Below, piece after piece: positions 7,119 through 15,888 of a DNA stretch of 64,000 bases; positions within the stretch are counted from its first letter, which is position 1, and the number at the start of each line of letters is the position of its first letter. Position numbers and translations under genes: made by a program. Source of the stretch: Burkholderiaceae bacterium (lineage in GTDB: Bacteria > Pseudomonadota > Gammaproteobacteria > Burkholderiales > Burkholderiaceae_B); assembly GCA_021208885.1 (NCBI GenBank), contig JAJOJF010000029.1, positions 1 to 64,000 of the forward strand. Reading direction: 5' to 3'. The notes under the pieces are model-generated. The model was given only the letters and a program-made list of their open reading frames with translations. It had not been told where the DNA came from and did not search any database.

Positions 7119-8615
7119 ATGTGCCCTGACAACGCCCAGTCCACGACATCGGCCTACCGCTCGTCTGCCGGTCAATGGCACTTCGACAACAGTTACTTGG
7201 GACTGCCGGGGGGTTTCTACACCTGCCTAAACCCGGTCGCGGTTCGCGAGCCAAAGTTGCTTTTGTTCAACCAGTCATTGGCTGACCAGATTGGGCTTGG
7301 ATTTTTGGGGTCAGGCGACCAGGCACTGGATTATTTCGCGGGCAATGCGGTGCCACCTGGTACGACTGCGTTTGCGCAAGCCTATGCCGGCCATCAGTTT
7401 GGTGGCTTTAGCATGTTGGGCGATGGCCGTGCGGTGGTGTTGGGCGAGCAGATAACGCCCGACGGCAAGCGGGTTGACCTGCAACTCAAAGGCTCGGGGC
7501 CCACGCCCTACTCGCGTCGCGGCGATGGCAGGGCGGCGCTTGCACCCATGTTGCGTGAATACCTCATAAGTGAGGCGATGCATTACCTGGGCATCCCAAC
7601 AACTCGTAGTCTGGCGGTTGTTAGCACTGGCGAGCCAGTGTTTCGTCAAGGGACCAAACCCGGTGGGGTGCTCACTCGCGTGGCAGCAAGCCATTTACGG
7701 GTGGGTACATTTCAATATGCCGCAGCCAAGGGTGATGTAGACAACCTGCGAGCGCTATTGATGTATGCAATTAGGCGCCACTACCCCGAGCTCGAAGGCT
7801 TTGACAACCCTGCTCTGGCGCTGCTACAAAAAGTCATGGACATGCAGGCTACCTTGATCGTCCATTGGATGAGGGTCGGGTTTATTCATGGTGTCATGAA
7901 CACTGACAACATGACGATCTCGGGTGAGACCATTGATTACGGTCCATGCGCCTTCATGAATCGGTACGATCGTGAAACGGTCTTTAGCTCTATCGACCAT
8001 CAAGGACGCTACGCCTTTGGCAACCAACCGGGCATTGCGCAGTGGAATCTTTTGCGTTTGGCCGAAGCGCTCTTGCCGTTGATCGATGACAATGAAGACA
8101 AGGCCATTGAAATAGTCAAGGAAACTGTCGGTCAATATGCCACGCTCTATACGTCGCGTTTCGAGCTGATGATGTTAAACAAGCTCGGCATTACCCACAA
8201 AATTGATGAATCTGATGAGCAATTAATTTCGGACTTGCTCGATTGGATGACCGAGGCTGAAGTTGACTACACCAATACGTTTCGTGAACTGGCGCAGGCT
8301 GAGCGCCTGTTAAGCCCAGTTTACTCGTCACCCAAATTTAAGGACTGGCATGCACGGTGGAAAGGACGCTTAAATCGACAGTCAGAGCCACTATCGATCG
8401 TGCGCGATCTCATGAATCGCACTAATCCGGCTTACATCCCTCGCAATCATCTGGTTGAGCACGCACTGGCACAAGCTGAGCGCGAGATGGATCTGGAGCC
8501 TTTTAACGAGTTGCTGGCGGTTTTAAGTAACCCTTATGAGGAACAGGCCGGCAAAGCTGCCTATACGGACCCGGGTGAACACGACCCAGGATATATGACG
8601 TTTTGTGGGACGTAG
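7119..8615 (+). CDS. selO: Protein adenylyltransferase SelO (YdiU/UPF0061 family)
   Basis: A 498-residue SelO-family pseudokinase, which in characterised members transfers AMP to hydroxyl side chains of proteins, affecting redox-stress responses. Recognisable segments are the N-terminal FDNSYLGLPGGFYTCLNPV, then YAGHQFGGFSMLGDGRAVVLGE near residues 88-109, QLKGSGPTPYSRRGDGRAAL near 124-143 and HGVMNTDNMTISGETIDYGP near 254-273, where the metal/ATP-binding Asn and Asp residues lie. The C-terminus ends FCGT, matching the conserved C-terminal Cys position that is selenocysteine in eukaryotes. Length fits the family. The gene stands alone between ald and ackA, and no regulator is evident. Confidence 0.95.
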   Translation: MCPDNAQSTTSAYRSSAGQWHFDNSYLGLPGGFYTCLNPVAVREPKLLLFNQSLADQIGLGFLGSGDQALDYFAGNAVPPGTTAFAQAYAGHQFGGFSMLGDGRAVVLGEQITPDGKRVDLQLKGSGPTPYSRRGDGRAALAPMLREYLISEAMHYLGIPTTRSLAVVSTGEPVFRQGTKPGGVLTRVAASHLRVGTFQYAAAKGDVDNLRALLMYAIRRHYPELEGFDNPALALLQKVMDMQATLIVHWMRVGFIHGVMNTDNMTISGETIDYGPCAFMNRYDRETVFSSIDHQGRYAFGNQPGIAQWNLLRLAEALLPLIDDNEDKAIEIVKETVGQYATLYTSRFELMMLNKLGITHKIDESDEQLISDLLDWMTEAEVDYTNTFRELAQAERLLSPVYSSPKFKDWHARWKGRLNRQSEPLSIVRDLMNRTNPAYIPRNHLVEHALAQAEREMDLEPFNELLAVLSNPYEEQAGKAAYTDPGEHDPGYMTFCGT

Positions 8616-8655
8616 CGTGACAGGCGTATTACGCGCACATTCGGACTAGTTGCGT

Positions 8656-8699
8656 GTTTAAGTCATACAGGCTTCATGAATGCGCTGTACGATTTAAAC
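8656..8699. repeat. Long imperfect inverted repeat between selO and ackA
   Basis: GTTTAAGTCATACAG (8656-8670) and CTGTACGATTTAAAC (8685-8699) can pair over 15 bp with one wobble and one mismatch around a 14-nt loop. The repeat lies 40 bp after selO and 22 bp before ackA. It could be an operator for ackA or a terminator for selO. No T-run follows. Confidence 0.45.
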
Positions 8700-8721
8700 A
8701 CTAAATTGTTTAGGTGCGTCC

Positions 8722-9909
8722 ATGACAGATTCGTCAAACCGTCAGCATGGCTTGCTGACACTGAATGTTGGCTCCTCCTCGATCAAGTTCGCGTTGTTTA
8801 CTGCTAAAGACTTGAATCTTCTTTTTAGCGGCCAGTTAACCGGCATTGGCAGTCACGCGATGTTTGAGGCAAAGTCGCACAGCGACAACCAACGTTACAG
8901 TCATGACTGGTCTGCCAATGGATTAGACAATCACGCGCAAGCCATCGAATGGTTGGTGCATTGGTTCAGCGAACAAATAGCTGACACAAAAGTCGTCGCA
9001 GTGGGTCATCGCGTGGTGCATGGTGGTGTCTGGTTTGACAGCCCAGTGGTCGTTACTGCTGGAATCATGTCAAAGTTGAGGGAACTTGAGCCTTTGGCCC
9101 CTTTGCACCAGCCTAATAACCTCGCTGGCATTGAGGCCGCGCAGGTGGTATTTCCTGATGCAGTTCATGTGGCGTGCTTTGACACGGCGTTTCATTGTCA
9201 CCAGCCCTTTGTCAAAGACTGTTTTGCGTTGCCGCGCAAGTATTACGAGCAGGGTGTGCGGCGTTACGGCTTTCATGGGCTGTCCTATGAGTTCATTGCC
9301 CATCACTTGCAAACCGAATTTCCTTTGCAGGCAGTGGGTAGGGTGGTAGTTGCTCATTTGGGCAATGGCGCGTCCATGTGTGCGATGCTCAACGGTCATT
9401 CGATTGCGTCCACCATGGGATTCTCTGCATTGGACGGGCTTCCCATGGGCACCCGCTGCGGCCAGCTTGACCCGGGCGTGTTGCTGTATTTTCTGCAGCA
9501 GGGAATGACCGAGCGCGAGATGTCCGATTTGCTCTACAAGGAGTCAGGCCTAAAGGGCATTTCTGGCATATCGAACGATATGCGCGAGCTTGAGCAGTCT
9601 GAGGCACTTGAGGCCAAGCAGGCGATTGATTATTTTGTGTATCGCATCAAGCGTGAGCTTGGCGCACTGACTGCAGCACTCGAGGGCTTGGATGCGGTGG
9701 TGTTCACAGGCGGCATTGGCGAACACTCTGCCCATGTGAGAGCATCAGTCCTAGCTGGCATGGCTTGGCTTGGTGTTGAGCTTGATGAAGACGCGAATCG
9801 ACGGCACGACACCATGATTTCTACACGCCGGTCACGCGTGTTGTGTCTGCGTGTGCCCACAGATGAAGAAACCATGATTGCTCAGCATACGAAAAGGCTG
9901 ATGAATTAA
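8722..9909 (+). CDS. ackA: Acetate kinase
   Basis: A 395-residue acetokinase-family enzyme interconverting acetate + ATP and acetyl phosphate + ADP. Diagnostic blocks are LTLNVGSSSIKFALF near the N-terminus, VGHRVVHGG near residue 94, FDTAFHCHQP near 154 with the catalytic Asp, RYGFHGLSYE near 180, HLGNGASMCAMLNGHSIAST near 213 and FTGGIGEHSAHVR near 330. Length is typical. No phosphotransacetylase gene lies beside it, which is unusual, since ackA and pta are often paired. The predicted acetate-type symporter operon lies 1.8 kb downstream. It ends 12 bp from the convergent nudC. Confidence 0.95.
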   Translation: MTDSSNRQHGLLTLNVGSSSIKFALFTAKDLNLLFSGQLTGIGSHAMFEAKSHSDNQRYSHDWSANGLDNHAQAIEWLVHWFSEQIADTKVVAVGHRVVHGGVWFDSPVVVTAGIMSKLRELEPLAPLHQPNNLAGIEAAQVVFPDAVHVACFDTAFHCHQPFVKDCFALPRKYYEQGVRRYGFHGLSYEFIAHHLQTEFPLQAVGRVVVAHLGNGASMCAMLNGHSIASTMGFSALDGLPMGTRCGQLDPGVLLYFLQQGMTEREMSDLLYKESGLKGISGISNDMRELEQSEALEAKQAIDYFVYRIKRELGALTAALEGLDAVVFTGGIGEHSAHVRASVLAGMAWLGVELDEDANRRHDTMISTRRSRVLCLRVPTDEETMIAQHTKRLMN

Positions 9910-9921
9910 CTGCGATAACCG

Positions 9922-10698
9922 CTAGGCTTGCATTTCAGCCAAAGCTCCTTCAATCAGCCGTCTGGCAATCGATACGGGGTCAGGCAACCGGGGCAGCGCA
10001 TCAATGTCAAACCAATCAGCGGCCTCAATCTCGTCAGGGTCGGGCGTAATTTCGCCACCAGCGTATTCGGCCATGAATGCAATCATGAGCGAGTTGGGAA
10101 ACGGCCAGGATTGGCTGCTGAAGTAGCGCAAGTGAGCGATGTCGATGCCAACCTCTTCTTTGACCTCCCGCGCGGCACACTGCTCAAGCGTCTCGCCGGC
10201 TTCCACAAACCCAGCAAGCGCACTAAATACGCCGGGCTTAAAGTGTGGGCTGCGTGCTAGCAAGAATTCTCGCCCACGGCGCACCAGCACCATGACTGCC
10301 GGTGAAATTCGAGGATAAGCGCTCAAGCCACATTGATCGCATTGCATGGCAAATTCTTTGTCGTGCAGTCGCGTGAGATGTCCACAGCGGCCACAATGCT
10401 GATGGTTCAGTTGCCAGTCGATTAACTGCGAGGCGCGTCCGGCCATGGCAAACGCTTCTGGCCCGGCCACGCCAAACACCTGACGCAAAGGCACGAGTTC
10501 AGCTGCAAATCCTTCGGGTGGGGAACGGGTATCGGTCGCATAGCATGGCAATCCTTGCCAGTAGCCCACCAGGATGGGCTCGCTGTGGTCACCATCGAGA
10601 TAGTCGGCATGCGGCATGAAGTTCGGCCCCAACACATTGTTGGTGTCGATCAGAATCTGCTGCTTGTGCCGGATGATCCAGTATTGAGTGTGCTGCAT
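9922..10698 (-). CDS. nudC: NADH pyrophosphatase / NAD-RNA decapping Nudix hydrolase NudC
   Basis: A 258-residue NudC. It has a four-Cys zinc ribbon (CGRCGHLTRL ... CDQCG, near residues 101-124) followed by the Nudix box GFVEAGETLEQCAAREVKEE near 166-185 with the metal-binding REVKEE core. The SQSWPFPNSLMIAF segment after the box is the motif that separates NudC from other Nudix enzymes. It hydrolyses NADH to NMNH and AMP and removes NAD caps from RNA. It is convergent with ackA and forms no clear operon with the SMR gene upstream. Confidence 0.93.
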   Translation of the reverse strand: MQHTQYWIIRHKQQILIDTNNVLGPNFMPHADYLDGDHSEPILVGYWQGLPCYATDTRSPPEGFAAELVPLRQVFGVAGPEAFAMAGRASQLIDWQLNHQHCGRCGHLTRLHDKEFAMQCDQCGLSAYPRISPAVMVLVRRGREFLLARSPHFKPGVFSALAGFVEAGETLEQCAAREVKEEVGIDIAHLRYFSSQSWPFPNSLMIAFMAEYAGGEITPDPDEIEAADWFDIDALPRLPDPVSIARRLIEGALAEMQA

Positions 10699-10779
10699 GG
10701 TTTGGTTGTCTTGTTGTCTTTTCGTTGTCTGTTGACGGCTGTTTTTCAGCGGTTTTGTTTTTGTCGTGATCTACCTATC

Positions 10780-11118
10780 TTAATGCGTCGCAGCACTTGG
10801 CGACAGATTCATCACGATCACCCCGACAATGATGAGTCCAATCCCAATCAGCGCATTGGTGCTCAGATGTTGTTTGAACACAAACCAACCCACTAGCGTA
10901 ACAAGCGTGATGCCCAGGCCTGACCAGATGGCATAGATCACACCGACTGGCAGACTGCGCATGGTTAGCGCCAGAGCGTAGAAAGAGATGCCGTAACCGA
11001 TGACAACTACCACGCTCGGCCATAGCCGGGTGAAGCCATCGCTGACTTTCAGTGATGAAGTGGCGATCACCTCGGTGACGATGGCGATGGCGAGCAGTAT
11101 CCAGGGGCTAGTTGGCAT
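10780..11118 (-). CDS. SMR-family small multidrug transporter (EmrE type)
   Basis: A 112-residue small multidrug resistance protein with four predicted transmembrane helices. Helix 1 contains the essential membrane-embedded Glu in AIVTEVIATSSLK (residue about 16), and helix 3 carries the typical YAIWSGLGI segment near 60-68. These point to a dual-topology drug/proton antiporter of the EmrE branch rather than the guanidinium-specific Gdx branch, though substrate cannot be fixed from sequence. It follows the small membrane protein at 11140-11547 with a 21-bp gap on the same strand, so the two may be co-transcribed. No guanidine riboswitch is seen upstream. Confidence 0.9.
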   Translation of the reverse strand: MPTSPWILLAIAIVTEVIATSSLKVSDGFTRLWPSVVVVIGYGISFYALALTMRSLPVGVIYAIWSGLGITLVTLVGWFVFKQHLSTNALIGIGLIIVGVIVMNLSPSAATH

Positions 11119-11139
11119 GGTTTGTGGTGCAGTGAATTG

Positions 11140-11547
11140 TTAGGATTTTTTGGATTGTGTTGCTTGCGCTGCCTGCGCATCGCGCTTGGACAATATTTTG
11201 GCTTGTCGGCTGATCAGAAAATCAAAGATGATTTTCATCCAGAGCGTTGAGCCTGCAACGGCTACCCAGTTTTGGAAATCGGGGTTAATGATGACGATCC
11301 CAAAAGCAATCCACAGCACCACTGACAAAATCACAGAAACCAATACCAAGCCGGCGATCAGATTGACGGCGGCTGTGAATGGGGCGTAACGCTTGGGGTT
11401 GGGTGGTGGTTCCCCGCGGATCAGGGCAACTTCGCTGTAGTCCTTGTTGCGAATGATTCGATAAGCACGTCTTAACCAGACAAACGAGATCGGAAACAAC
11501 GCGAGAAACAACATCCAGAAAATAACGGTGGCAATATCCGGCACCAT
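11140..11547 (-). CDS. Small integral membrane protein of unknown function
   Basis: A 135-residue protein I do not recognise as a named family. It has a hydrophobic N-terminal helix (about residues 5-25), a basic loop with RGEPPPNPKR near 45-54, two more hydrophobic helices (about 59-85 and 92-112), and a Lys/Gln/Ala-rich cytoplasmic tail. It precedes an SMR transporter gene on the same strand by 21 bp and follows a strong terminator of the symporter operon. It may be an accessory inner-membrane protein, but nothing supports a specific role. Confidence 0.7.
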   Translation of the reverse strand: MVPDIATVIFWMLFLALFPISFVWLRRAYRIIRNKDYSEVALIRGEPPPNPKRYAPFTAAVNLIAGLVLVSVILSVVLWIAFGIVIINPDFQNWVAVAGSTLWMKIIFDFLISRQAKILSKRDAQAAQATQSKKS

Positions 11548-11565
11548 ATCAACTACTCCAATGAA

Positions 11566-11596
11566 AAAGCCCTGTGGGCTCGGCCCTCAGGGCTTT
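11566..11596 (-). terminator. Rho-independent terminator of the symporter operon
   Basis: On the minus strand a 14-bp stem with one mismatch (AAAGCCCTGAGGGC pairing with GCCCACAGGGCTTT) closes a 3-nt loop, and is followed by a T-rich tail (TTTTTC). It lies downstream of the symporter gene transcribed leftwards and before the next gene on that strand. Confidence 0.85.
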
Positions 11597-11603
11597 GAAT
11601 TGC

Positions 11604-11640
11604 CCGGTTGACTGCGCTTTGGGTGTCGCAAGTCAACCGG
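11604..11640. repeat. Inverted repeat just after the symporter stop
   Basis: CCGGTTGACT (11604-11613) and AGTCAACCGG (11631-11640) are perfect 10-bp inverted arms around a 17-nt loop, 14 bp past the symporter stop codon. It may protect the 3' end of the mRNA ahead of the true terminator. Confidence 0.6.
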
Positions 11641-11653
11641 TACATCTTACTGC

Positions 11654-13468
11654 TTAGTGGTAGTGGTCACCAGTCACAGCCTTGGAGCCACGTGGGATAC
11701 GCACAGCTTCAACCATTTCCTGGATGTGTGCTGGCGGCTCTTTGGTCACCTTGTCGACTGCGAAGGCGACGATGAAGTTGATCGCAGCACCGACTGCACC
11801 GAAGGCTTCAGGCGTGATGCCAAAGAAGCTGTTGGCGCCACCGATGAGGCCGAGGTACTCGGTGCCCTTGATGAAGAAGATGCCTTTGTGGGCGAACACG
11901 TAGAACAGTGTCACCACAAGACCAACGACCATACCAGCCATCGCACCGCTCTTGTTCATCTTCTTGGAGAAGATGCCCATCATAATCGCCGGGAAGAGAG
12001 TGGATGCCGCAATACCGAAGGCCAAGGCCACCGTACCCGCTGCAAAGCCGGGCGGATTCAAGCCCAGGTAGCCTGCCAGCACGATAGACAGTGCCATGGC
12101 AACTTTACCTACCATGAGTTCGCCTTTCTCGCTGATATCGGGTTTAAAGACGTTTTTGACCAGATCGTGCGATACCGCGGACGAAATCGCCATCAGCAAG
12201 CCCGCTGCCGTTGACAATGCTGCTGCCAGACCGCCTGCAGCCACCAGTGCGATCACCCAGTTGGGCAGCATGGCGATTTCTGGGTTAGCCATCACGATGA
12301 TGTCGTTGTTAACCGTGAGCTCATTGCCTTTCCAGCCAGCTTGCTCGGCCTTTTGCAGGAACTCTTTGTTAGATGACTTGTCGTTGTAGTACTGGATGCG
12401 ACCGTCGTTGTTTTTGTCTTGCCACTTAAGAAGACCAGTGACTTCCCAGCGCTTCATCCAGTCCGGCCGATCAGCATGCAGAATGGCACCGTCAGGCTGG
12501 AAGATGCCTTCAGGGTTCTGGATGATGGTCGGGTTCATCGTGGTGTGCAGATTCAGGCGAGCCATGGCAGCCACAGCAGGAGCGGTGGTGTAGAGCAACG
12601 CGATGAAGACCAGCGCCCAGCCAGCCGATGAACGTGCATCAGCCACGCTCTTGACCGTAAAGAAGCGGATGATCACGTGCGGCAGGCCAGCGGTACCGAT
12701 CATGAGAGACAGGGTGTAGACAAACATGTTCAGTTTGCTTCCTGGCAGCTGCGTCGTGTACTCGTTAAAGCCTAGCTCCTGGATCACCTCGTTTAAGGTC
12801 ACCAACAGCGACTTCTGACTCGTTACGTTGTCAGCGCCCAAGCCTAACTGAGGCAATGGGTTACCAGTCAGTGCCAACGAAATAAAGATCGCTGGAATGA
12901 TGTAAGCAGTGATCAGCACCAGGTACTGTGCCACCTGCGTGTAGGTAATGCCCTTCATGCCGCCAAAAACAGCGTAGGAGAACACAATCGCCATGCCGAT
13001 GTAAATACCGGTGTCGTTTGACACACCAAGGAATCGCGAGAACGCCACGCCCACACCGGTCATCTGACCAATAATGTACGTGATCGAAGCGACCAACAAA
13101 CAGATCACAGCAATCGTCGATGCGCCCTTGGAATAGTAGCGATCGCCGATGAACTGCGGCACCGTGAACTTACCGAACTTGCGCAAGTAAGGTGCCAGCA
13201 GCAAGGCAAGCAACACGTAACCACCGGTCCAACCCATGAGAAACAGGCTGCCGCCATATCCCATGTAAGCAATCAGACCAGCCATGGAGATGAATGACGC
13301 CGCTGACATCCAGTCAGCTGCCGTGGCCATGCCGTTGACCACTGGGTTCACGCCGCTACCGGCAACGTAGAACTCACTGGTGCTGCCGGCACGCGCCCAG
13401 ATGGCAATGCCGATATACAGCGCAAACGTCAGGCCGACGATGATATAGATAGTAGTTTGAAGTTCCAT
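11654..13468 (-). CDS. Sodium/solute symporter, VC_2705-type (acetate-permease-like)
   Basis: A 604-residue sodium:solute symporter with about 13 transmembrane helices. Near the N-terminus are AGSGVNPVVNGMATAADWMS and SFISMAGLIAYMGYGG, typical of ActP-like permeases. It is paired with a DUF4212 small subunit directly upstream, the usual arrangement of the VC_2705 subfamily thought to import acetate or other short monocarboxylates. A large hydrophilic insert near residues 310-400 contains DKNNDGRIQYYN, which matches an EF-hand calcium-binding loop pattern. The operon ends in a strong terminator. The divergent CBS/DUF294 regulator is a common neighbour of this transporter type. Substrate is inferred, not shown. 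Confidence 0.9.
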   Translation of the reverse strand: MELQTTIYIIVGLTFALYIGIAIWARAGSTSEFYVAGSGVNPVVNGMATAADWMSAASFISMAGLIAYMGYGGSLFLMGWTGGYVLLALLLAPYLRKFGKFTVPQFIGDRYYSKGASTIAVICLLVASITYIIGQMTGVGVAFSRFLGVSNDTGIYIGMAIVFSYAVFGGMKGITYTQVAQYLVLITAYIIPAIFISLALTGNPLPQLGLGADNVTSQKSLLVTLNEVIQELGFNEYTTQLPGSKLNMFVYTLSLMIGTAGLPHVIIRFFTVKSVADARSSAGWALVFIALLYTTAPAVAAMARLNLHTTMNPTIIQNPEGIFQPDGAILHADRPDWMKRWEVTGLLKWQDKNNDGRIQYYNDKSSNKEFLQKAEQAGWKGNELTVNNDIIVMANPEIAMLPNWVIALVAAGGLAAALSTAAGLLMAISSAVSHDLVKNVFKPDISEKGELMVGKVAMALSIVLAGYLGLNPPGFAAGTVALAFGIAASTLFPAIMMGIFSKKMNKSGAMAGMVVGLVVTLFYVFAHKGIFFIKGTEYLGLIGGANSFFGITPEAFGAVGAAINFIVAFAVDKVTKEPPAHIQEMVEAVRIPRGSKAVTGDHYH

Positions 13469-13479
13469 GAGGGGCCCCT

Positions 13480-13740
13480 TTATTGTTCATCAACGTCAAA
13501 CTTACGATCAATCTCACCCATCTTCTTACGGTAGTAGAAGATCAGTATGATGAACACGTAAATGGAGCCTTGTTGGGCGAACCAGAAGCCAAGCGGGTAA
13601 CCGCCTAGCATCATGCTGTCAAGCGCATCGGCAAAAATGATGCCGGCACCAAACGAGACCAGAGCCCAGATGATCAGGATCTTGGTCAGTAGCGACAGTG
13701 TCGCCCGCCAATAGGCATGGGAGTCATATTTCTCTGACAT
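13480..13740 (-). CDS. DUF4212 small membrane subunit of the symporter
   Basis: An 86-residue membrane protein with two transmembrane helices (about residues 14-38 and 48-70) and an N-terminal YWRATLSLL segment characteristic of DUF4212. Proteins of this family are encoded immediately before VC_2705-type sodium/solute symporters, and the spacing here (11 bp) fits one operon and probably one complex. A ribosome site (GGAGA, reverse strand) precedes the start. Function beyond association with the symporter is not established. Confidence 0.9.
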   Translation of the reverse strand: MSEKYDSHAYWRATLSLLTKILIIWALVSFGAGIIFADALDSMMLGGYPLGFWFAQQGSIYVFIILIFYYRKKMGEIDRKFDVDEQ

Positions 13741-13988
13741 AACATCTCCTCACGGATTTAAATCAAAACCTGGAAAGGTTTATTTTTTTGACCTACCGCA
13801 GTGAATTACAGCAGAAACACGTAATAATCGTATTAGGGAAAATAACTAGTAGTTTTTGCGATGCAATATATCTGACAATCGGCTTACTTAAATATCTGAC
13901 GAGGGACTTACGAAACTTGCGTGAGTCTGACAAAATATACCGTAAGCCCCTGTAAGAATGGCCATTTTTGATGTTAGGGAGTGCAGAC

Positions 13989-14408
13989 ATGAATCATGAA
14001 GCGATTATTGTCGATAATAAATCCGAGAGCTTGATATCTGGATTAACCGAACAATTAATGAAGGTGCTCCCGTTCTCCGAGATGGAAACATCTGACGTTA
14101 ATTATTTTATTGAATCTTGTTCGGAACAATATTATGCGCCCAAAGAGTTGATTATTGGTCCGGATTTTGAGGCGCCCAAGTTTTTATATCTTATTCGGCA
14201 GGGAAATGTAGTCGGGGAGCGGCTTTCCGACGGGGAACAGGTGCGTTTTGAGCTTGATGCTGGAGAGATGTTCTCGGTGGGTTCGGTGTTGACAGGCAGA
14301 CCTGTCAGTACACATTATCGAGCCGAGGGCGATTGTTTTATTTTGATGTTTCCAGTCTCAAAAGTCCCGGAAATGGGAATACGAGCTCCAGTGTTTATTG
14401 ATTTTTAA
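13989..14408 (+). CDS. cNMP-binding-like N-terminal part of a frameshifted CBS/DUF294 regulator
   Basis: This 139-codon piece encodes the cyclic-nucleotide-binding-like domain that normally forms the N-terminus of cNMP-CBS-DUF294 proteins. The core is KFLYLIRQGNVVGERLSDGE and GEMFSVGSVLTGRP. The ATG at 13989 is chosen because AGGGAG at 13976-13981 is well placed; earlier in-frame starts lack this. The frame stops at TAA in GATTTTTAAAAATAG, exactly where the family continues, and the rest of the protein is found in the next frame from 14398. The sequence here is noticeably more AT-rich than its surroundings. The 248-bp divergent gap upstream is shared with the DUF4212 promoter. Confidence 0.75.
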   Translation: MNHEAIIVDNKSESLISGLTEQLMKVLPFSEMETSDVNYFIESCSEQYYAPKELIIGPDFEAPKFLYLIRQGNVVGERLSDGEQVRFELDAGEMFSVGSVLTGRPVSTHYRAEGDCFILMFPVSKVPEMGIRAPVFIDF

Positions 14409-15888
14409 AAATAGATTTCGCCTTGTTTTACAGAAATCACAAGAAACTTTACGGCAACATTTCGCAGCAAAAGCGGCTGAAACACAGCTTCAACAAAACA
14501 CGCTGGGTTCGCTATGTCGACGCCAGCCCGTGTCCGTCACGCCCGAGACACCACTACGGCAAGCCCTTGAAAACATGGATGAAATGAGGGTGGGTTCGAT
14601 CCTGGTGATCGAGAGTTCTGGCAGGCTCGCCGGAATTTTAACGCGCTATGATTTGCTAAAACGAGTGGTTTTGTCGGAAATTGATTTAAGTGTCCCAATT
14701 TCCAAAGTCATGACATCAAACCTTAAAACCCTGCAAGCTGATGACACGGTTGAGGCAGCGGCCAATTTAATGATGCAGGCATCGATTCGACATGTGCCCG
14801 TGCTACAGAATAATCAAGTCGTTGGGTTGATTTCAGAACGTGACCTGTTTACATTCCAGCGCTTCTCGGTTGGTAACATTGGCGCGGAGATCCGCGCCGC
14901 ACATACCCTTGACGGCCTTGTGGTTGCTGCCGGACACATCAGGCAATATGCCAGAAACCTTCTTAGCCAAGGGGTTACCGGTCACCGCTTGACGGGCTTG
15001 GTTAGTTATTTGAATGACGCGTTAACGGATCAACTCATCAAAATCACAGCCCCTAAATATAATATTGATCTCAATCAAGTTTGCTGGCTGGCACTTGGCT
15101 CCGAGGGTCGTGAAGAGCAGACCATCGCAACCGACCAAGACAATGCATTAATCGTTCCAGATGAGACAAGTGATGATGCAATGCGGCAATACTTGGCATT
15201 CGCAAGAGAGGTCAACGAGGGCTTGGATGCTTGTGGTTACCCGTTGTGTAAAGGCAACGTGATGGCCAGCAATCCGGATTACTGCCGACGCCAGCGTGAG
15301 TGGATCAAGCGATGTGCGGATTGGATTGATGCAGGCTCACCGCAAGACTTGCTCGAGTCCAGCATCTTTTTTGATTTTCGGCCGATCTCAGGCAACGCAG
15401 CTTTGGCTGAGCCCATGCAAAAGTACGTTGCCGATGCCGCAGAAAAAACGCCGCGCTTCATTGCGCTGCTTGCTACCAACGCCATGAAATGGAAAGTCCC
15501 GCTCACGATGTTCGGCGGCATTGACAGCGAGAAAATTGGCGGCAAGCCCGCAATTGACGTGAAGCTGCACGGCACAGCATTGATAACGGATTTTGCGCGA
15601 ATCTATGCGCTAGCCAAAGGCATTACCGAGCGCAACACCAAGACGCGGCTAGAGGCTGTCGCAGCGGCATTGGGGTATGACGAGGCCAGGGCAGCGGATT
15701 GGGTAACAACGTTTGAGTTTCTACAGACCCTGCGCTTGAAAGCACAGATGGATGATGACGCTTTGGGCGGCAATCCCAACGCCGTGGCGCTGTCAACGTT
15801 AAGCAAAGTTGACAAGGTGATTCTTAAGGCTGCATTCAATGTCATGCAAACCATGCAGCACAGACTGAGACTTGATTATGTTCGATAA
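14398..15888 (+). CDS. CBS-pair and DUF294 nucleotidyltransferase-like part of the same regulator
   Basis: The C-terminal part (496 codons from a TTG) carries two CBS domains (about residues 40-165; blocks MDEMRVGSILVIE and ASIRHVPVLQNNQVVGLISE). A DUF294 nucleotidyltransferase-like domain follows with LGSEGREEQT...DQDNALIV near 232-252, then a DUF294 C-terminal domain. Such proteins usually accompany DUF4212/SSS acetate-type symporters and are thought to sense nucleotides or regulate the transporter. The expected full protein is about 630 residues, but here a shift at the T5A5 tract (14402-14411) separates it from its N-terminal domain. Removing one base, or adding two, restores continuity. 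It could be a true mutation, a sequencing error or slippage. The TTG is unlikely to be a natural start. Confidence 0.85.
   Translation: MIFKNRFRLVLQKSQETLRQHFAAKAAETQLQQNTLGSLCRRQPVSVTPETPLRQALENMDEMRVGSILVIESSGRLAGILTRYDLLKRVVLSEIDLSVPISKVMTSNLKTLQADDTVEAAANLMMQASIRHVPVLQNNQVVGLISERDLFTFQRFSVGNIGAEIRAAHTLDGLVVAAGHIRQYARNLLSQGVTGHRLTGLVSYLNDALTDQLIKITAPKYNIDLNQVCWLALGSEGREEQTIATDQDNALIVPDETSDDAMRQYLAFAREVNEGLDACGYPLCKGNVMASNPDYCRRQREWIKRCADWIDAGSPQDLLESSIFFDFRPISGNAALAEPMQKYVADAAEKTPRFIALLATNAMKWKVPLTMFGGIDSEKIGGKPAIDVKLHGTALITDFARIYALAKGITERNTKTRLEAVAAALGYDEARAADWVTTFEFLQTLRLKAQMDDDALGGNPNAVALSTLSKVDKVILKAAFNVMQTMQHRLRLDYVR

Noticed and set aside
10699-11139. Guanidine riboswitch for the SMR gene
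   Set aside because: Only 21 bp separate the SMR gene from the upstream gene, and no ACGR-type hairpins are seen; the protein looks EmrE-like.
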